From positions 1,612,001-1,676,000 of the forward strand of contig NW_026960614.1 of assembly GCF_021018805.1 (NCBI RefSeq): a DNA stretch of 64,000 bases. Direction: 5' to 3'. Source of the DNA: Prinia subflava. Its lineage: Eukaryota; Chordata; Aves; Passeriformes; Cisticolidae. The notes below the pieces were generated by a model. That model did not search any database. It had not been told where the DNA came from and was given only the letters and a program-made list of their open reading frames with translations. The translations under genes were made by a program, and so were the position numbers. Numbering within the stretch: the first letter of the stretch is position 1; each line of letters opens with the position of its first letter. Below are positions 1 through 11,301 of this stretch, one piece after another.

Positions 1-470
1 CTTTAAACCAGGACAGTTTTTGGCCCCCAGTGTAGGGCTTGAGGGCATCAAGAGGAAAGGGTGAAAAAAGAACAACAATTCTTGGGTAACCCATTTGCAT
101 ACTGGATATAGAAACCTCTTTAAGCAGCACCATGTGGTCTAACCTACCTTTATTTGACACATGATCGTGACTGTTTTTCCCATTTGCAGCTCCTTATCTA
201 AACATGAGTCCTAAGATTAAGGCCATTGGGGCTCTTATCCGGTTTACAAAATGGCTTAATAAAGTGAGGAATTCAATGTTTGTAAACTTCCTCTGAAATG
301 TGAGCACATGGCTGTATAACTACCACAGCTTAAGTTCACATCCGTGGGGTTTCCTTAATAATGGTACCCACTGTGAAGTGTTGTGACAGGTAGAAGAATT
401 ATAAAAGAAAGGCCTCATAAAACCAGGCCTGCTTTATTAAATTAATAGCTAGACTGTAATCTCTTTTAAG
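1..470 (+). mobile_element. 5' end of degraded ERVL provirus N (LTR end, PBS-like site, leader)
   Basis: The first 15 bases end in aaaccaggaca, the same 3' terminus as the B-type ERVL LTRs elsewhere in the window. A TTGG-containing, PBS-like stretch follows within about 5 bases. The rest is AT-rich with no open frame I recognise. I assign it to N because ERVL gag sequence resumes downstream at 6778 in the same orientation. The 5' LTR body lies outside the window. The assignment is inference; bases 40-470 could be something else. Confidence 0.35.
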
Positions 471-1621
471 TGTAGTTAAGAAATTTGCAAGTTCCCATGT
501 GAAAAAAATCTTGATATGAAAACTCGTTAGGATAACAACCTATTTGTCATGGGTTGGCACTGGCCAGATGCTAATGCACCTATGAATATATGTTTTTTTT
601 AACAACTACTGCGGGATGTGATCAAGAACAGAGCAGAGCAGGCTTAAAACTTGAAAATAGAAAGAAAACTTTATTAAACTACATAAGAACAGAAAATAGA
701 AAAGAAAAAAACTTAAACACACAAAAGCAAAAATGAAAACTTCTCAGAACATTTTTTTCTCTTTTGCTAATTTTTACTTTTCTACGCTCAAACTAAACCT
801 TAGGTTCTCAATCAAAACAATTACTACTCAAAAAAACTAATTTTCAATTCAGCAAGGGAGAGAGGAGTCTCTCTTGCACTATAGACTGCTTCTTAAAAAA
901 CACAGATCTACTGTCTCGTGTTCTCATGTCACCGCCTGGAGAGGTCTGCCCTGGTGACACTCTTTTTTCTATGTCTAGTACTCTCACTACTGTCTATGGG
1001 CCAAAGCTGCATATAGGGCTCTTTTAAGGATGCTTGATTAAATCTCATTTTGGGACAGCAGTCCCTCTTTATTTTCCCCTGGGGCCGAGGGTTCTAAGAA
1101 CAGAGATCTTCCCTGAAAGCAGAGGGCACTACTAGACCTTCTTCTTCTTTTTTCTGTTTGCTTTACTCTTACAGTGGCAGTCATTGCAGCAAAGTCGAGC
1201 TGACTGCATCTACTTAAAGTCTATGTTCAAAAAGATTCAGGTTCAGTCTATGGTTAACATTATGCAAGAAAAGTCTAGCCTAAAAAGTTACTCTTCTTCA
1301 TCTCTGCCTATCTGGGGTTCTTTTCATCTTGTTTTGTCATCTCAGTCTCAAGCTGTCTTTTTCTCTCTTCTCACAAACTACTAGCTAAGAGAATCAATGT
1401 CTAGAAAAAGTTTTCTTCTGCCAAGAAAGAGTTAAAAGTCTCTCTGGCTCCCAGCAGGGTAGCAGGCTCGGCACATCCTTACACAGCCGGGAACCTTTTC
1501 CCTTTTTTGCTGCCAGCTGCTGCTAATATCAATTCTGCAGCTCTGAAGCAGCAGTCTCTCTCCTCGGGGGGTGGGGGGGGTGGAAGGGGACAGAGGGCAC
1601 TTCCACAGTCGTCCACCCTTC

Positions 1622-1956
1622 TGTGGGCCTGACATTGGTCTGAATTTAGGCTTCAGGCTCTGCCACTGTCTGTGTGAAAGGCAAGAGAGCAACTTTCTCA
1701 TGTTAGCCTGAGAAATCTTAAAGAGGAATTCAAACAAACCTTGGGAAGTGAGAAACTATCTGCAGGTGGTGTTTTTCCAACATGTTTACTGGAAAGAAAT
1801 ATTTACAAAAGAGTGTAGACGCTGAATAACCAATCATGTTCTTTGTACCGAACTACTCTATAAAAGTAGAATTTAGAAGAATAAAGTTTGCTCTCATCTT
1901 TACCATCATGGAGAGTCATGTTGTTATTTCTGTGCCGTCCGAAAACCATAGCAACA
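1622..1956 (+). repeat. ERV-G 5' LTR
   Basis: It begins TGTGGGCCTGAC and ends ATAGCAACA. TATAAAA is at 1859-1865 and AATAAA at 1880-1885, so U3, R and U5 are compact as in alpharetroviral LTRs. This copy should drive transcription of the provirus. Diverged solo relatives sit at 32101-32425 and 34835-35010, showing the family has been active over a long period. Confidence 0.93.
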
Positions 1957-1958
1957 TC

Positions 1959-1972
1959 TGGTGACGTGACGT
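1959..1972 (+). promoter_or_regulatory. ERV-G primer-binding site, tRNA-Trp-like with a short deletion
   Basis: Two bases after the LTR comes TGGTGACGTGA. This equals the tRNA-Trp PBS used by alpharetroviruses with the inner CCCCGA missing. The first six bases (3' CCA pairing) are intact. The tRNA assignment is inference from a short match. Confidence 0.5.
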
Positions 1973-2159
1973 TTTCGAAGAAGTTCAGCACAGCCAGGAC
2001 TGATTCATGCAGCAAAGCTTGAAAATTCTACCTGCCTCCTCAGAGAGGTAAGCGAAGTATCTCCACGTTTTTTCTAAAGAATGCTGGTCCTGCTGACCAT
2101 GGAAAAAGATCAATCCTGCCAAAAGACAGCAGGTCGGACGGCACCCAGCACAGCTGGAC

Positions 2160-3420
2160 TTTAATTTCTAGAACAGACAGCCGGGCAGAGGTTCCAGAAA
2201 AACCTGGGGAACCAGCCTGAGAAAGGACAGCTTGTGCCTTTCCTGACAAGAGCAGCTGGAATTCTTCGCTGCCGACAGCTTGCCCAGCACTCCCCCGACC
2301 TCTTTCGGTTCTGTCTGGCCGAGATCAAAGCGAGCGTCTGTAAGCCTCTCCCGGCCGGCAGAGACGGCGCTTCCTTGGCTTTTCCTTCTCCTTTCTTCAT
2401 ACCACGGATGGCTGGCAGTGGTTCCTGCGCTATCATCCACTGCGACTAGTCTGTACCGTGACTTTAAAAGATGCTAGCCCGTCCAAGATACAGCTGGTCA
2501 GATTCCGACCCGGAGTGTGACACAACGATCCTTTCCTCCTTGGCGTGGCCCAGCATCTGGCCTGCGGACGGGACCGGGATCGAAAACCTTTGATCCCTCT
2601 GTATCCTTCTGTGTGTTCAGGGCGAAAAGTTCACTTTATGAGTGTTTTATGCTTTTAACGTTACCTGTGCTTGTTTTTATGATTGCCTGTGTGAGTTTAG
2701 GGCTTGTCTTTCTTTGTGTCTCTGTGTTTTAACTTTGTTCTTTCCCTTGTGCGGGGGTGGGGGGTGCGGTGAGACAGGCATGGCAGCACGGATGCGATCT
2801 CCCTGCCTTCTCTCTCTCTCGCTCGGTTTTTCTCCCGCCCTGCTCCAGGGCGCTGCAGCGGCTGCAAAATCTCTCTCTCTCTCATTTTTCCGTACTCGGT
2901 TTTCCCCCCTCCCCACAGGCGCGCGGATCGGGCGGGCGCGCAGATCCCTTCCCCGCGCGGTGCCGCTGAGACGGGCGGCTTGGAGCAGCTTTGCCTCTTC
3001 GTCCCTCCCCCTTCCCCCCAGGGCGGTGAGGGGGGCCACCGGCTCTCCGCTTGAGACAGGCGGCGGCAGGGCGGCGGCGGGCTGAGCTCCGCCGAGCACT
3101 GCTCCGTTGTCCCCTCCCCGTTTCCCCCCTGGCAGAGGTTTTGTCCCGCCGTGTGCAGTGGCGATGAGAGCAGGGGCCAGCGGCCACTGCCCCGCCGGCA
3201 CACACTTCATCGCTGTTTTCATTTCCTTCCCGCGTGAATTTGCACAGCAAGTCGTCATAGGAACCGAGGAGCGGTCTCCTGGCTCCTTTTCCCCCTTCCC
3301 CCCGCCATGAGCGGCGGGGTTCGCTCCCCCACTCCTTCCCTGCGGGCCGAGCGGCGACTGCGAATAGGGCACGAGGAACTTGCCGTTCCTCTAGACAGCG
3401 GATAATGCTGTAGGAGTTGC
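2160..3420. other. GC-rich, CpG-rich block inside ERV-G
   Basis: GC content rises sharply, most of all at 2750-3370, with many CpGs and GGC repeats (gcggcggcggg around 3060-3085). Long frames on both strands (plus 2642-3085; minus 2677-3372) are Arg/Pro/Gly/Ala-rich and probably arise from composition. They match no retroviral domain I know. A gaggtaagc at 2043-2051 resembles a splice donor. The block could be a captured host CpG-island or 5' exon, or an ancestral leader. I cannot name it. Confidence 0.6.
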
Positions 3421-3454
3421 TTCGCTTGAATTTTTTTTTTTTTTTTTTACATAG

Positions 3455-3735
3455 AAATGGGGGCCACGTTTGTTTGGATTTCCCCCAGCTCTGCGGAGCG
3501 GCCCTGGGGCCATTGAGCCCCCAAAGCCCCACTCAGGGCAGGACCAAATAGCTTCACCGCCTTTAAGGCAGGCAGAAGCTTTTTCCTTTACAGAAAAATG
3601 GGGGCCACGTTTGTTTGGATTTCCCCCAGCTCCGCGGGGTGGCCCTGGGGCTCTTGAGCCCCCAAAGCCTCACTCAGGGAGGGCCAAATAGCTTCGCCGC
3701 TTTTGAGGTGAGCAGAAGCTTTTCCTTTTAGAGGG
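3455..3735 (+). repeat. Two-copy tandem repeat, about 141-bp period
   Basis: Two adjacent units each open with atgggggccacgtttgtttg and include tttcccccagct, gagcccccaaag and aggcagaagc-like segments. Unit 1 is about 3455-3595 and unit 2 about 3596-3735. They differ by scattered substitutions. A poly(T) tract precedes unit 1. The tttcccccag is splice-acceptor-like in both units. Confidence 0.85.
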
Positions 3736-5392
3736 ACAGTTGATTTTTGTTTGGGTTTTTCCCTCCCCCCCTCCCTCAAAACATTTCTTCTCAAGGCATC
3801 TCTGTGAACACAATTGGAGTCTTAAATGCCTGTTCATAATAGAAGAAAAATGACAAGAAATACAAAAAACAAATAAGCAACCTTTGTTGCCTTTCGCAGA
3901 TAACACAAGTATTATTAATAATTCTACAGTATAACCATCAGTTATGTTTTAAGTGTTATCTCAGTTTTTAAGATATTTGATGTGAATTCATTGATATGAT
4001 AAAGTTATCACAGTTCTACAGCCGGCTGCTACTGCTGCTGCTTCTGCTTCTTCTTCTCATGTACTTTGCTATTTGTCTATAATTGCCTGTAAGACACGTG
4101 TCACCCAAGAATTTTTTCTTGTTTTCTAGCTGTCTATGCTAGTTTTGCATTCATGATTTTCTAAATATTTTCAGATTTCCAGACAAGGTTATCTGAGTTT
4201 GTAAGAATGCCTCCTCTGTCCTGACTGTTTGGGATGCAGTTCCAATCCTGGTCACAGAACATCTCAGGAGCCTGCTGAGCTCAGAGCATCTCTACCCTGA
4301 CAAATTTAGGAGGTGTCAATTACCATATTAGTTTTTATTATAAGATTTTTAAGAAGCTTGTTTTTTAAATTGGTGTGAGGGATTCCTCTGCAGTTAGAGC
4401 TGGGCACTGGCCATGCCTTGGCTCTCTCTGGATGGGAATTGCCTATTTGCCCAGATGTTTTAGCAAGAAATTACATGAGTTATTTGACTCAACAATTTGA
4501 CCTTTAAATATAATAGCTGAATTGATCTTTGAGGTGAACCTGGAATTCCTGCCCGGGAAGGATGAACAGGTTGTCACTGGAAAAGAAGCACTTCAGCTTT
4601 TGCAGTTCCTGGGCTGATCTAAATTATTATCAAAAAGATAGCATGCAACAATGTAACATTTATGTTATGGACCTGAAGAAAAAGTAATTATGAAACCTGG
4701 ATGTTCAATTTAGACAATGGAGTCTGACAAGTTCTCAGTTTAGGGCAGTGGAGCCTGACAAGTTTGTTAATTTAAGGAGATGTGCCTGTGTTTTATCATT
4801 AGCAGGTTCAGCAGTCGTGTTACCCATCACCTTTGAGGAGTGAAAAGGGACATTGCATAGCCTTAGTGGCTGTCACATAGACTGCAAACATGACCATGTG
4901 GTTGGAAGGTATGGAGACAACAGAAGTCCTGTGTCAGCAGCATGGTCCTGTTTTCATCGATCATCCTCGAGTCACTCCCTGCTCCAGGCTTCAAGAAGAC
5001 ATCCAGTGATGCTAAGGATCAACATCTTGTCTCAATGGACTTTTTCTTTTCATGTGTTTTAATTTTATAGTAGATGTTGTTTCATTTAAGTTTCCTACAT
5101 AGATGTAGTTGTATTTTAGGAAATATTTCACGTGCCTTCGGTGTATGTTTTGTAGTTATTAAGGGCTGTTATTTCACTTTGTGGTTTTTGCCTTTCTGGT
5201 CTTTGGGATCATGTAGATTTTTTTTGGAGTCAGATATCTTTTTATTGATATTTTTATTAATTTTATTATTATTATTTTTTTCTTTCTAGATGACATCCTA
5301 CAGATATCATGGGCCAATTGAGTGAACGATGGTCCAATACTGCACATCCTGCAATGGGTCTCTGCCCTTTCAAACATCGCATGCATTTTTGC

Positions 5393-5435
<43 letters not shown>

Positions 5436-5858
5436 TCAACTCAGGTTGTCCAAATAATTGCAAAATTAAATCAGTTTGCGGTTGCAGGTGTAATGCAAGG
5501 ACCACTGTCCTTTGCTAAAAGGCAGAAAAAGCCCTTGTTATCTGAAAGGATGATTCCTAGAGTGATAGATCTTGACAAATTAGACTGCCATTTTTGAGCA
5601 GGCTAATGATGTTTTGTTTTTCTCTGTATTAGAATTAGTAAATAGCTAAGCTTGACGCTGGTGCATGGACATGGTTATGAAGGGTCAACACCAAACGCCA
5701 CAGAACTTCCCTGACCATTTAAGTTGGTACCCAATGAAAGTTCTGTTTAGTAATTGGTTGATTACTAATGGGACTTCTGGTGTCATGTTTGTCTTTTTTC
5801 TCTTGCAAGGGCCCCGCAGGAGAGGACACAGACACAGACGCCGCCCTCAGCAAAAACT
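3736..5858 (+). other. AT-rich non-coding 3' interior of ERV-G
   Basis: I see no retroviral motif in six frames. There is a CTG/CTT-rich patch at 4026-4055 and a pure A run at about 5397-5432. The last 200 bp encode an arginine-rich stretch (GPRRRGHRHRRRPQQK, plus strand) just before the PPT. This might be the tail of a lost gene or chance. Confidence 0.5.
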
Positions 5859-5870
5859 AAAAGGGGGAGA
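5859..5870 (+). promoter_or_regulatory. ERV-G polypurine tract
   Basis: aaaagggggaga lies directly before the 3' LTR TG, the expected position for the plus-strand primer in reverse transcription. Confidence 0.9.
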
Positions 5871-6205
5871 TGTGGGCCTGACATTGGTCTGAATTTAGGC
5901 TTCAGGCTCTGCCACTGTCTGTGTGAAAGGCAAGCGAGCAACTTTCTCATGTTAGCCTGAGAAATCTTAAAGAGGAATTCAAACAAACCTTGGGAAGTGA
6001 GAAACTATCTGCAGGTGGTGTTTTTCCAACATGTTTACTGGAAAGAAATATTTACAAAAGAGTGTAGACGCTGAATAACCAATCATGTTCTTTGTACCGA
6101 ACTACTCTATAAAAGTAGAATTTAGAAGAATAAAGTTTGCTCTCATCTTTACCATCATGGAGAGTCATGTTGTTATTTCTGTGCCGTCCGAAAACCATAG
6201 CAACA
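5871..6205 (+). repeat. ERV-G 3' LTR
   Basis: 335 bp, same length as the 5' LTR, one substitution by eye. TATAAAA is at 6108-6114 and AATAAA at 6129-6134. It ends in CAACA followed by the TSD cccttc. Confidence 0.93.
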
Positions 6206-6777
6206 CCCTTCCATCTTGAAGAGGCTCCGCATGGCTTTTCCCCTCCCCTCTCTCACCCAGCCCTGCGAGCTGGGAGGAAGGGGAGAGATGTGTGCTCACC
6301 TTGCAACCGGAACCAAAGAAGGCCAATCCCTCTGAAGTCCTTGCTTTTAACTCCTTGTGTTCTCAGAGGCGTGTCCAACCTTTCAGTGGCTACTCCAGGT
6401 GCCAGCATAAAACCTGACCACTGATTGGTTTGCCTAAAACTTCCTAGAAAACTCACCTCCCCCTCAAACCAGGACACTATTCTTGAGTTGAAAAGCAAAT
6501 GCACCTGCAATAACAAGGGATTTGTCCCATGAGAATCAGTAAAGAAAATATGTAAACAATCCAAGAACAGAGAGATTTGATGGACAAGTAGAATACCTTT
6601 TATTAACCAATAGAGTAACTGGCGAGAAAGCTATTAACCAATTAAAGTTGCACACGAGGTCTGTAAAAACTGTATAAAATGAGTTGTGAAAATAAAGAAT
6701 TGTCTTTTCCTGCATGAAGGTAGTGGAGTCTTGCCCGACATTACAAGAGTGAAGAAGCAGCACAGGGCAGTTTTCTC

Positions 6778-7327
6778 CTAGTCCTTCATCCAATTCTTTG
6801 GCCCTACCCCAACAGCTTTTGAAAGGTTCAAATTTTCTCTGTATGCTAACAATATCGTACAATTTCTAGTGTTGCTGATATGCTTGTTCACTACAGTCTC
6901 TTTACCATTTAAAGACAGGGTGAGTTTTCCTTGGGTAACTACCCTGACATCTACCCCAGAGACTAGGGATGCTGTCCAGGAGCATTCCACAGGGGCCAGG
7001 GACACTGCCCAGCAGCCTATCACTACCCAACAGCCCACCTTAGAAATGAAACACTCAAATTGGGTGGGGGTATTGGAGAAGATAGGCCAGGTGCTGAAGG
7101 AGCACTCTTCCCCAGCTGTTTGGAAGCCCTCCCCCTGCCTCAAAGAGGGAAGGCTGATGGCGCATCAGTGAAACCAAGAGACATTACAACCGTCCAGGTT
7201 CCAGCTAAATCACAAGGGCAGCCATAGCCAGTAAGTCAGCTCTGTGCAGAGGAGGAAGTATAAAACTAAATTGGTACTCTTAGTTAATGAAAATAAGGTA
7301 CCGGGGCCCTCACTGCCAGTGGAGGAG
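6778..7327 (+). pseudogene. gag: ERVL-N gag, N-terminal part
   Basis: A 100-codon frame (6869-7171) contains NWVGVLEKIGQVLKEHSSP. It aligns with the WEDMGQILKEFSDP region of ERVL-K Gag, preceded by a hydrophobic stretch as in K. The frame is cut at 7327 by ERV-P, with the 6-bp TSD gaggag, and gag resumes at 12634. Stops and shifts show it is dead. Confidence 0.75.
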
Positions 7328-7704
7328 TGAAGCCGAGCTCTGGTTAAGCCAGGGACTAGAGTAACGTGCGTCCACACCAATATGGTTCCAAGCACGTAAT
7401 CCGATATATTCCGTGAGATGGTGGGTTAAATACAGACAGAATAGTTTACAAGAACAGGTGCATTCTGATAGGCAGTGAGAATACAGAAGTATGTAAGCTA
7501 TTGCAGTTTAAGGCACCCACCGCGTCTTCCCAGCAACTGTTCTATGCTAGTAACACTACTACCTTAACACATTCCCAGTAGCAGATAAGTTTATCTGCTA
7601 CTACGTATGCTGAATGTCTAAGGCCTAGTAGGATCAGGCCCGAGGCCTGGTCAGAGGCCCAGGTGTGGATAGCTCTACCTTATGATATAAGCTATCCTCC
7701 TACA
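7328..7704 (-). repeat. ERV-P 3' LTR
   Basis: In its own orientation it begins TGTAGGAGGATAGC and ends CTCGGCTTCA. It pairs with 12257-12633 at full length. Confidence 0.92.
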
Positions 7705-7724
7705 CATCCCCCCTTTTTTTCTTT
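7705..7724 (-). promoter_or_regulatory. ERV-P polypurine tract
   Basis: Read on the minus strand it is a run of A and G ending in ggggga, directly before the LTR TG. Confidence 0.85.
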
Positions 7725-9240
7725 AGAGCTATCCAAACTGGGTCTGTGACACGGTTGGCTGCTTCTACATATACTGTTATAAGCAAAGCACTACTTGAGT
7801 TACCCAAGAAAAACCCAAAGATCTTAGCTGCTAAAAGCAAAAAGATGAGAGCACACTATATTCAGTCCTTGCTCTTCATTCATACGCAGGTTCTAGATTA
7901 AAGTTTCAAATCATCTGCTGTCTCTTCTTCTTCTGCGTTGCCTGATGATGTATCACAGCTGAAGACTTCTCTGTTGTCACTGGGCAGCCAGGGTTACTTC
8001 TGTCAATGCAGCTGCAATGCTGCGTCTCTGTTGCTGTCTCGCTGTCTGGTTGGTAGCTTTCGTTAGTATCTCATTGAGTCTACAGCTTGCAGAAAAGAAA
8101 CTAAAACAGACCTGGTATGCGAATTAGCATTCTCAGAGACAAGGGAATAGAATAGGAATTTTGCTTACTAATGAGAGTGATAAGCGATTATCAAACTATT
8201 TCTGCTATCACCCCAGAGACTGCACACTGCTGAAACGCTTTTCTTTAGTGAACTTTGACATCTTTCCCCAGGTAAAGATGACAATCTTCACTCCAAGCTG
8301 ATTCAGCTGTCATTCTGATCGGATCAAATTGTCAAGTTAAGATAGCTTGCGTATTATTTTTTTTTGGAGCAGAAACCTCTGGGCTTCGTTAACAAACACC
8401 ATCCGTCCAAGTTAGAGTTTGGCCAGAACTCAGACCCTAAATTGGAGTGATGTTTTTAGCATATCCTTTAAAGACAATCTCTAACAACAATAAACATAAA
8501 ATTCCTAAAATACAACAAACTGTCATAATATCATTACATAAAAGACATTTAAAAGTTAAGATAAAAAATTGTTCCGATCACTCGGGAACTCGTCTTTTCT
8601 GGAACTCTTCTTGAAGACAGTTGAGTACCAATTGGAGCAATCACAGGATCAACACCTGATGGAAAAATTATCAATGCTGCTTCAGGTATTTCTCTCTAAG
8701 ACTTTCTGAAAAACACTTAAAGGTACCAAAGCAAGCCCAAGATCTCATTGCAAGCGAAATGTATAACACAATTAAAAGAATCAAATGAAGCTTCAAAAGG
8801 ACATACTAAAACATTGCATAAAACATACAAGATTGATTACAAGAGAGACAAACTATATACTTAAAATGACACTTAAGAAAAAATTCTGACTTGCATTTAA
8901 CAATACAACCATATCTGTTAACAACATTTATGAAATATTTAGATAGCTAAAAAGATAAATAGAATCATTTAAAATGACAAATACTTGTTAGAGAACCCTA
9001 CAGACAAATAACACAACATAAAAACTAGAACATCAACTTACAAATGCTACTAATTTATATACTTAACATGTCATGGAATTATATTTTAAAACTCTTATCT
9101 TTTAAAACTCATACACTAGGACAACTCACAACTAACAATACAATTAAGGATCTAACAATTTACATCATTTTAAATCTTCTTTATCAATGTTCTGTTATTA
9201 TCATCTCAGTTAAACCGTTAAACCTGTTTCTTCCCTCTTT

Positions 9241-9289
<49 letters not shown>

Positions 9290-11300
9290 GTTCCAGCACA
9301 GTTATAATGTCAAACTTGTTTTCACTGGGCAAAACTGTTTATTTACTCATTGCCCTAAGACCTTTCTCAAAAATTTCTTGGCTCCACTGCTACTGCTGGC
9401 AGGATTATCAGTGAATTTCTGCTGCCCTGGCATCCTCCTGCCCAGGAAGTTTGCTGGCTCTGCTAACTGCCTCTTGAATGTCAGGTAGTTCCAAAATGCT
9501 GTGAATCATGTTTCCAAAAGCTCTTATGTGTGCTGACAAATGACAAACATGGACTTTACAAGTACAATTTCAGCCTGTAGATTACTTAGCTGTTTCAGGA
9601 AACATTATTCTCAACTCACTGGCTGTGGTCGAAGCTGAGAAAATTTGCTATTTGGAGAACCTGGGAGAAGGTCACTCAGCTTGAGAGAATTTGTGCCACA
9701 TGACTTTGCTCAGCAGAAGGCTGGGCCGTCATGGCTCTGAATTCAAATTACCTCTATTATAACTAATCTTGACCCCCTCAAAATTCACACTGACTGAAGA
9801 GTCCCACTGGCTAAAGCCCCTCACCCTTGTCCCATTCTGCCAGGCATGGGGACATCACAGCTCTCAACTCTCTCCCTAGTGCCATCACTGAACAAAACAT
9901 ACCACCACAGTCCTCAGGCTCTGAAACTCATCCCCTGAGGCACACTACTGTGCGTCCCCATAGCTGCAGCACAGGACATGCTCTCCTGGGACTAAGCCAG
10001 CACAAACTCCCTGAAAAATGACCCACTGGTCACTGCCTCAACCTGCCAAGGAGGGGTCATAAAAACAGATTCTCTCAGGCCATTCACTCCCCAACCTCAG
10101 GAGTGACAAAGCAGTAAAAGCTAATGTGCAAGACAGCCTTCTCTCATCTCTCTCTCCCAGCACAGAAGACCAAACCCAAGAGCAGTATCAAAGCCTCTCT
10201 GCACAAACAGATGTGCCAAGGGCTGGCTTCAGCCAGCTGCACCCACCTCTCTAGGCAGGACAACAATGCTGAGAGTTCTGAGATGAGGCTTTGTTCAGCT
10301 CTGAGAATCATTCTCAAAAACAACTACTAGAAGACCTAGCAGTAAAGCAAGGGACCACTCCAGCTGGAGATGTCAGCTAGAGCCCTCTCAGCACCACTTA
10401 CTCAAATGTAGCTAGCAGGGCACTAATAACTATTTTCCATGTGATTTTAAATCTAGTTTCCTTTTTATCTCTTTCTTTTTTTTTTTTCTTAACTAAACTT
10501 TACAAGTTAAACAACTATACCTCTTACAAATTTATAAAGCACTCTAAATCAACTAACTCTTAAATCTAACATAAGTAAGTCTCAACAAAAATCTACAACT
10601 CTCATTAACCTTATAAACTCTATATGTGTGGTAACTCACTAAAAATTCATTATTAATTAAACTCCTTAACATTTAAATATAGACTTAAACTTAACTTAAA
10701 CTTATCAGGGCCCAAATCCTAAAAACAAGCTTTATAATTATATGTTTAACAATAATTAACTCAAACTCAAATTAATTCACACAAAAATTAATTTTAACAA
10801 CATCAAAATGTAGAAACAACTCATCCTTACACAGAGTTAATAACTCTAGCTAAAAACTCATTTTTATTCCATTTTTTGCTTTATCCTTTTCATGAAAGGA
10901 TGTATCTTTTTCACATTGTATTTCTCACACAGTGATGGATTCTTTCACAATAGAGGGACAGATAACTATTTTCCCTTCTTTTTCTGGTGTTTTTCTTGCA
11001 ATGTCCACTTGTTGCATGTTTTCACTGTCTCTGTTTAACAATCCTGAAAGTTTCCTGGGTAATGGAACGACATAGGGTCGAGTTACGACACTTGCTTGTC
11101 TTCAAAGACGGCACTGACAGGCTTTTCACTCAGCGAAGGGGGGGGGTAAGAAGATGTCAGAGCCCAGTCTGTCAGCTAGTGCAGTTGATTGGCAGACTGC
11201 AGGGGCGTAGGAGCCTTTAATCGAGCTGATGGTGTACTGGCATTCTCATGAGTAGACATCTTGTTTATTATATTTTTGAGCGGGACAGATAAAAACAAGG
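7725..11300 (-). other. AT-rich non-coding interior of ERV-P
   Basis: I see no RT, integrase, protease or env motif on either strand. A T run lies at about 9247-9289. A less AT-rich stretch (about 9350-10420) has only short frames. Either pol and env were lost and replaced, or this was always a non-autonomous design. Confidence 0.6.
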
Positions 11301-11301
11301 C

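Larger units (their letters stand above)
1622..6205 (+). mobile_element. ERV-G: young non-autonomous LTR provirus
   Basis: Two 335-bp LTRs (1622-1956 and 5871-6205) flank a 3.9-kb interior. The 6-bp TSD cccttc (1616-1621 and 6206-6211) lies inside LTR-A1. A PBS-like site follows the 5' LTR and a purine tract precedes the 3' LTR. The LTRs differ at one site by eye (gcaagAgagc against gcaagCgagc), so insertion is recent. I see no gag, pro, pol or env in any frame: the interior is a GC-rich block, a 141-bp tandem repeat and AT-rich DNA. It was presumably mobilised by another retrovirus. A 6-bp TSD fits alpha- or betaretroviral integrases. Confidence 0.93.
545..6476 (-). repeat. Solo LTR-A1, split by ERV-G
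   Basis: On the minus strand the LTR runs from TGTCCTGGTTTGAGG (rc, ending 6476) to ...CCCATGACA (rc, starting 545). It is flanked by a perfect 5-bp TSD, ctatt (540-544 and 6477-6481). Removing ERV-G (1622-6205) and one 6-bp duplication leaves about 1.34 kb. That aligns along its length with solo copies A2 (53929-55370) and A3 (26831-28183). The 5-bp duplication is typical of ERVL-type integration. There is no internal retroviral sequence, so it is a solo LTR. Confidence 0.9.
471..6745 (+). repeat. LTR-U, candidate LTR split by LTR-A1 (two parts, 471-539 and 6482-6745)
   Basis: The right part has a TATA-like tataaaat at 6673-6680, AATAAA at 6691-6696 and a short pyrimidine-rich tail to about 6745. 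This compact layout resembles the ERVK-S LTR. The left part is placed only by expected length (about 330 bp) and a TG at 471. No clean TSD was found. The interval spans LTR-A1 and ERV-G. Confidence 0.3.

Noticed and set aside
2677..3372. 231-codon minus-strand open frame in the GC-rich part of ERV-G
   Set aside because: Arg/Gly/Pro/Ala-rich with overlapping long frames on both strands, as expected from GC content. No domain, and antisense to the provirus.
5272..5597. Frames with poly-Lys or poly-Phe
   Set aside because: Produced by the A run at about 5397-5432.
6137..6424. 95-codon plus-strand frame across the ERV-G 3' LTR and LTR-A1
   Set aside because: Spans an insertion junction. No domain.
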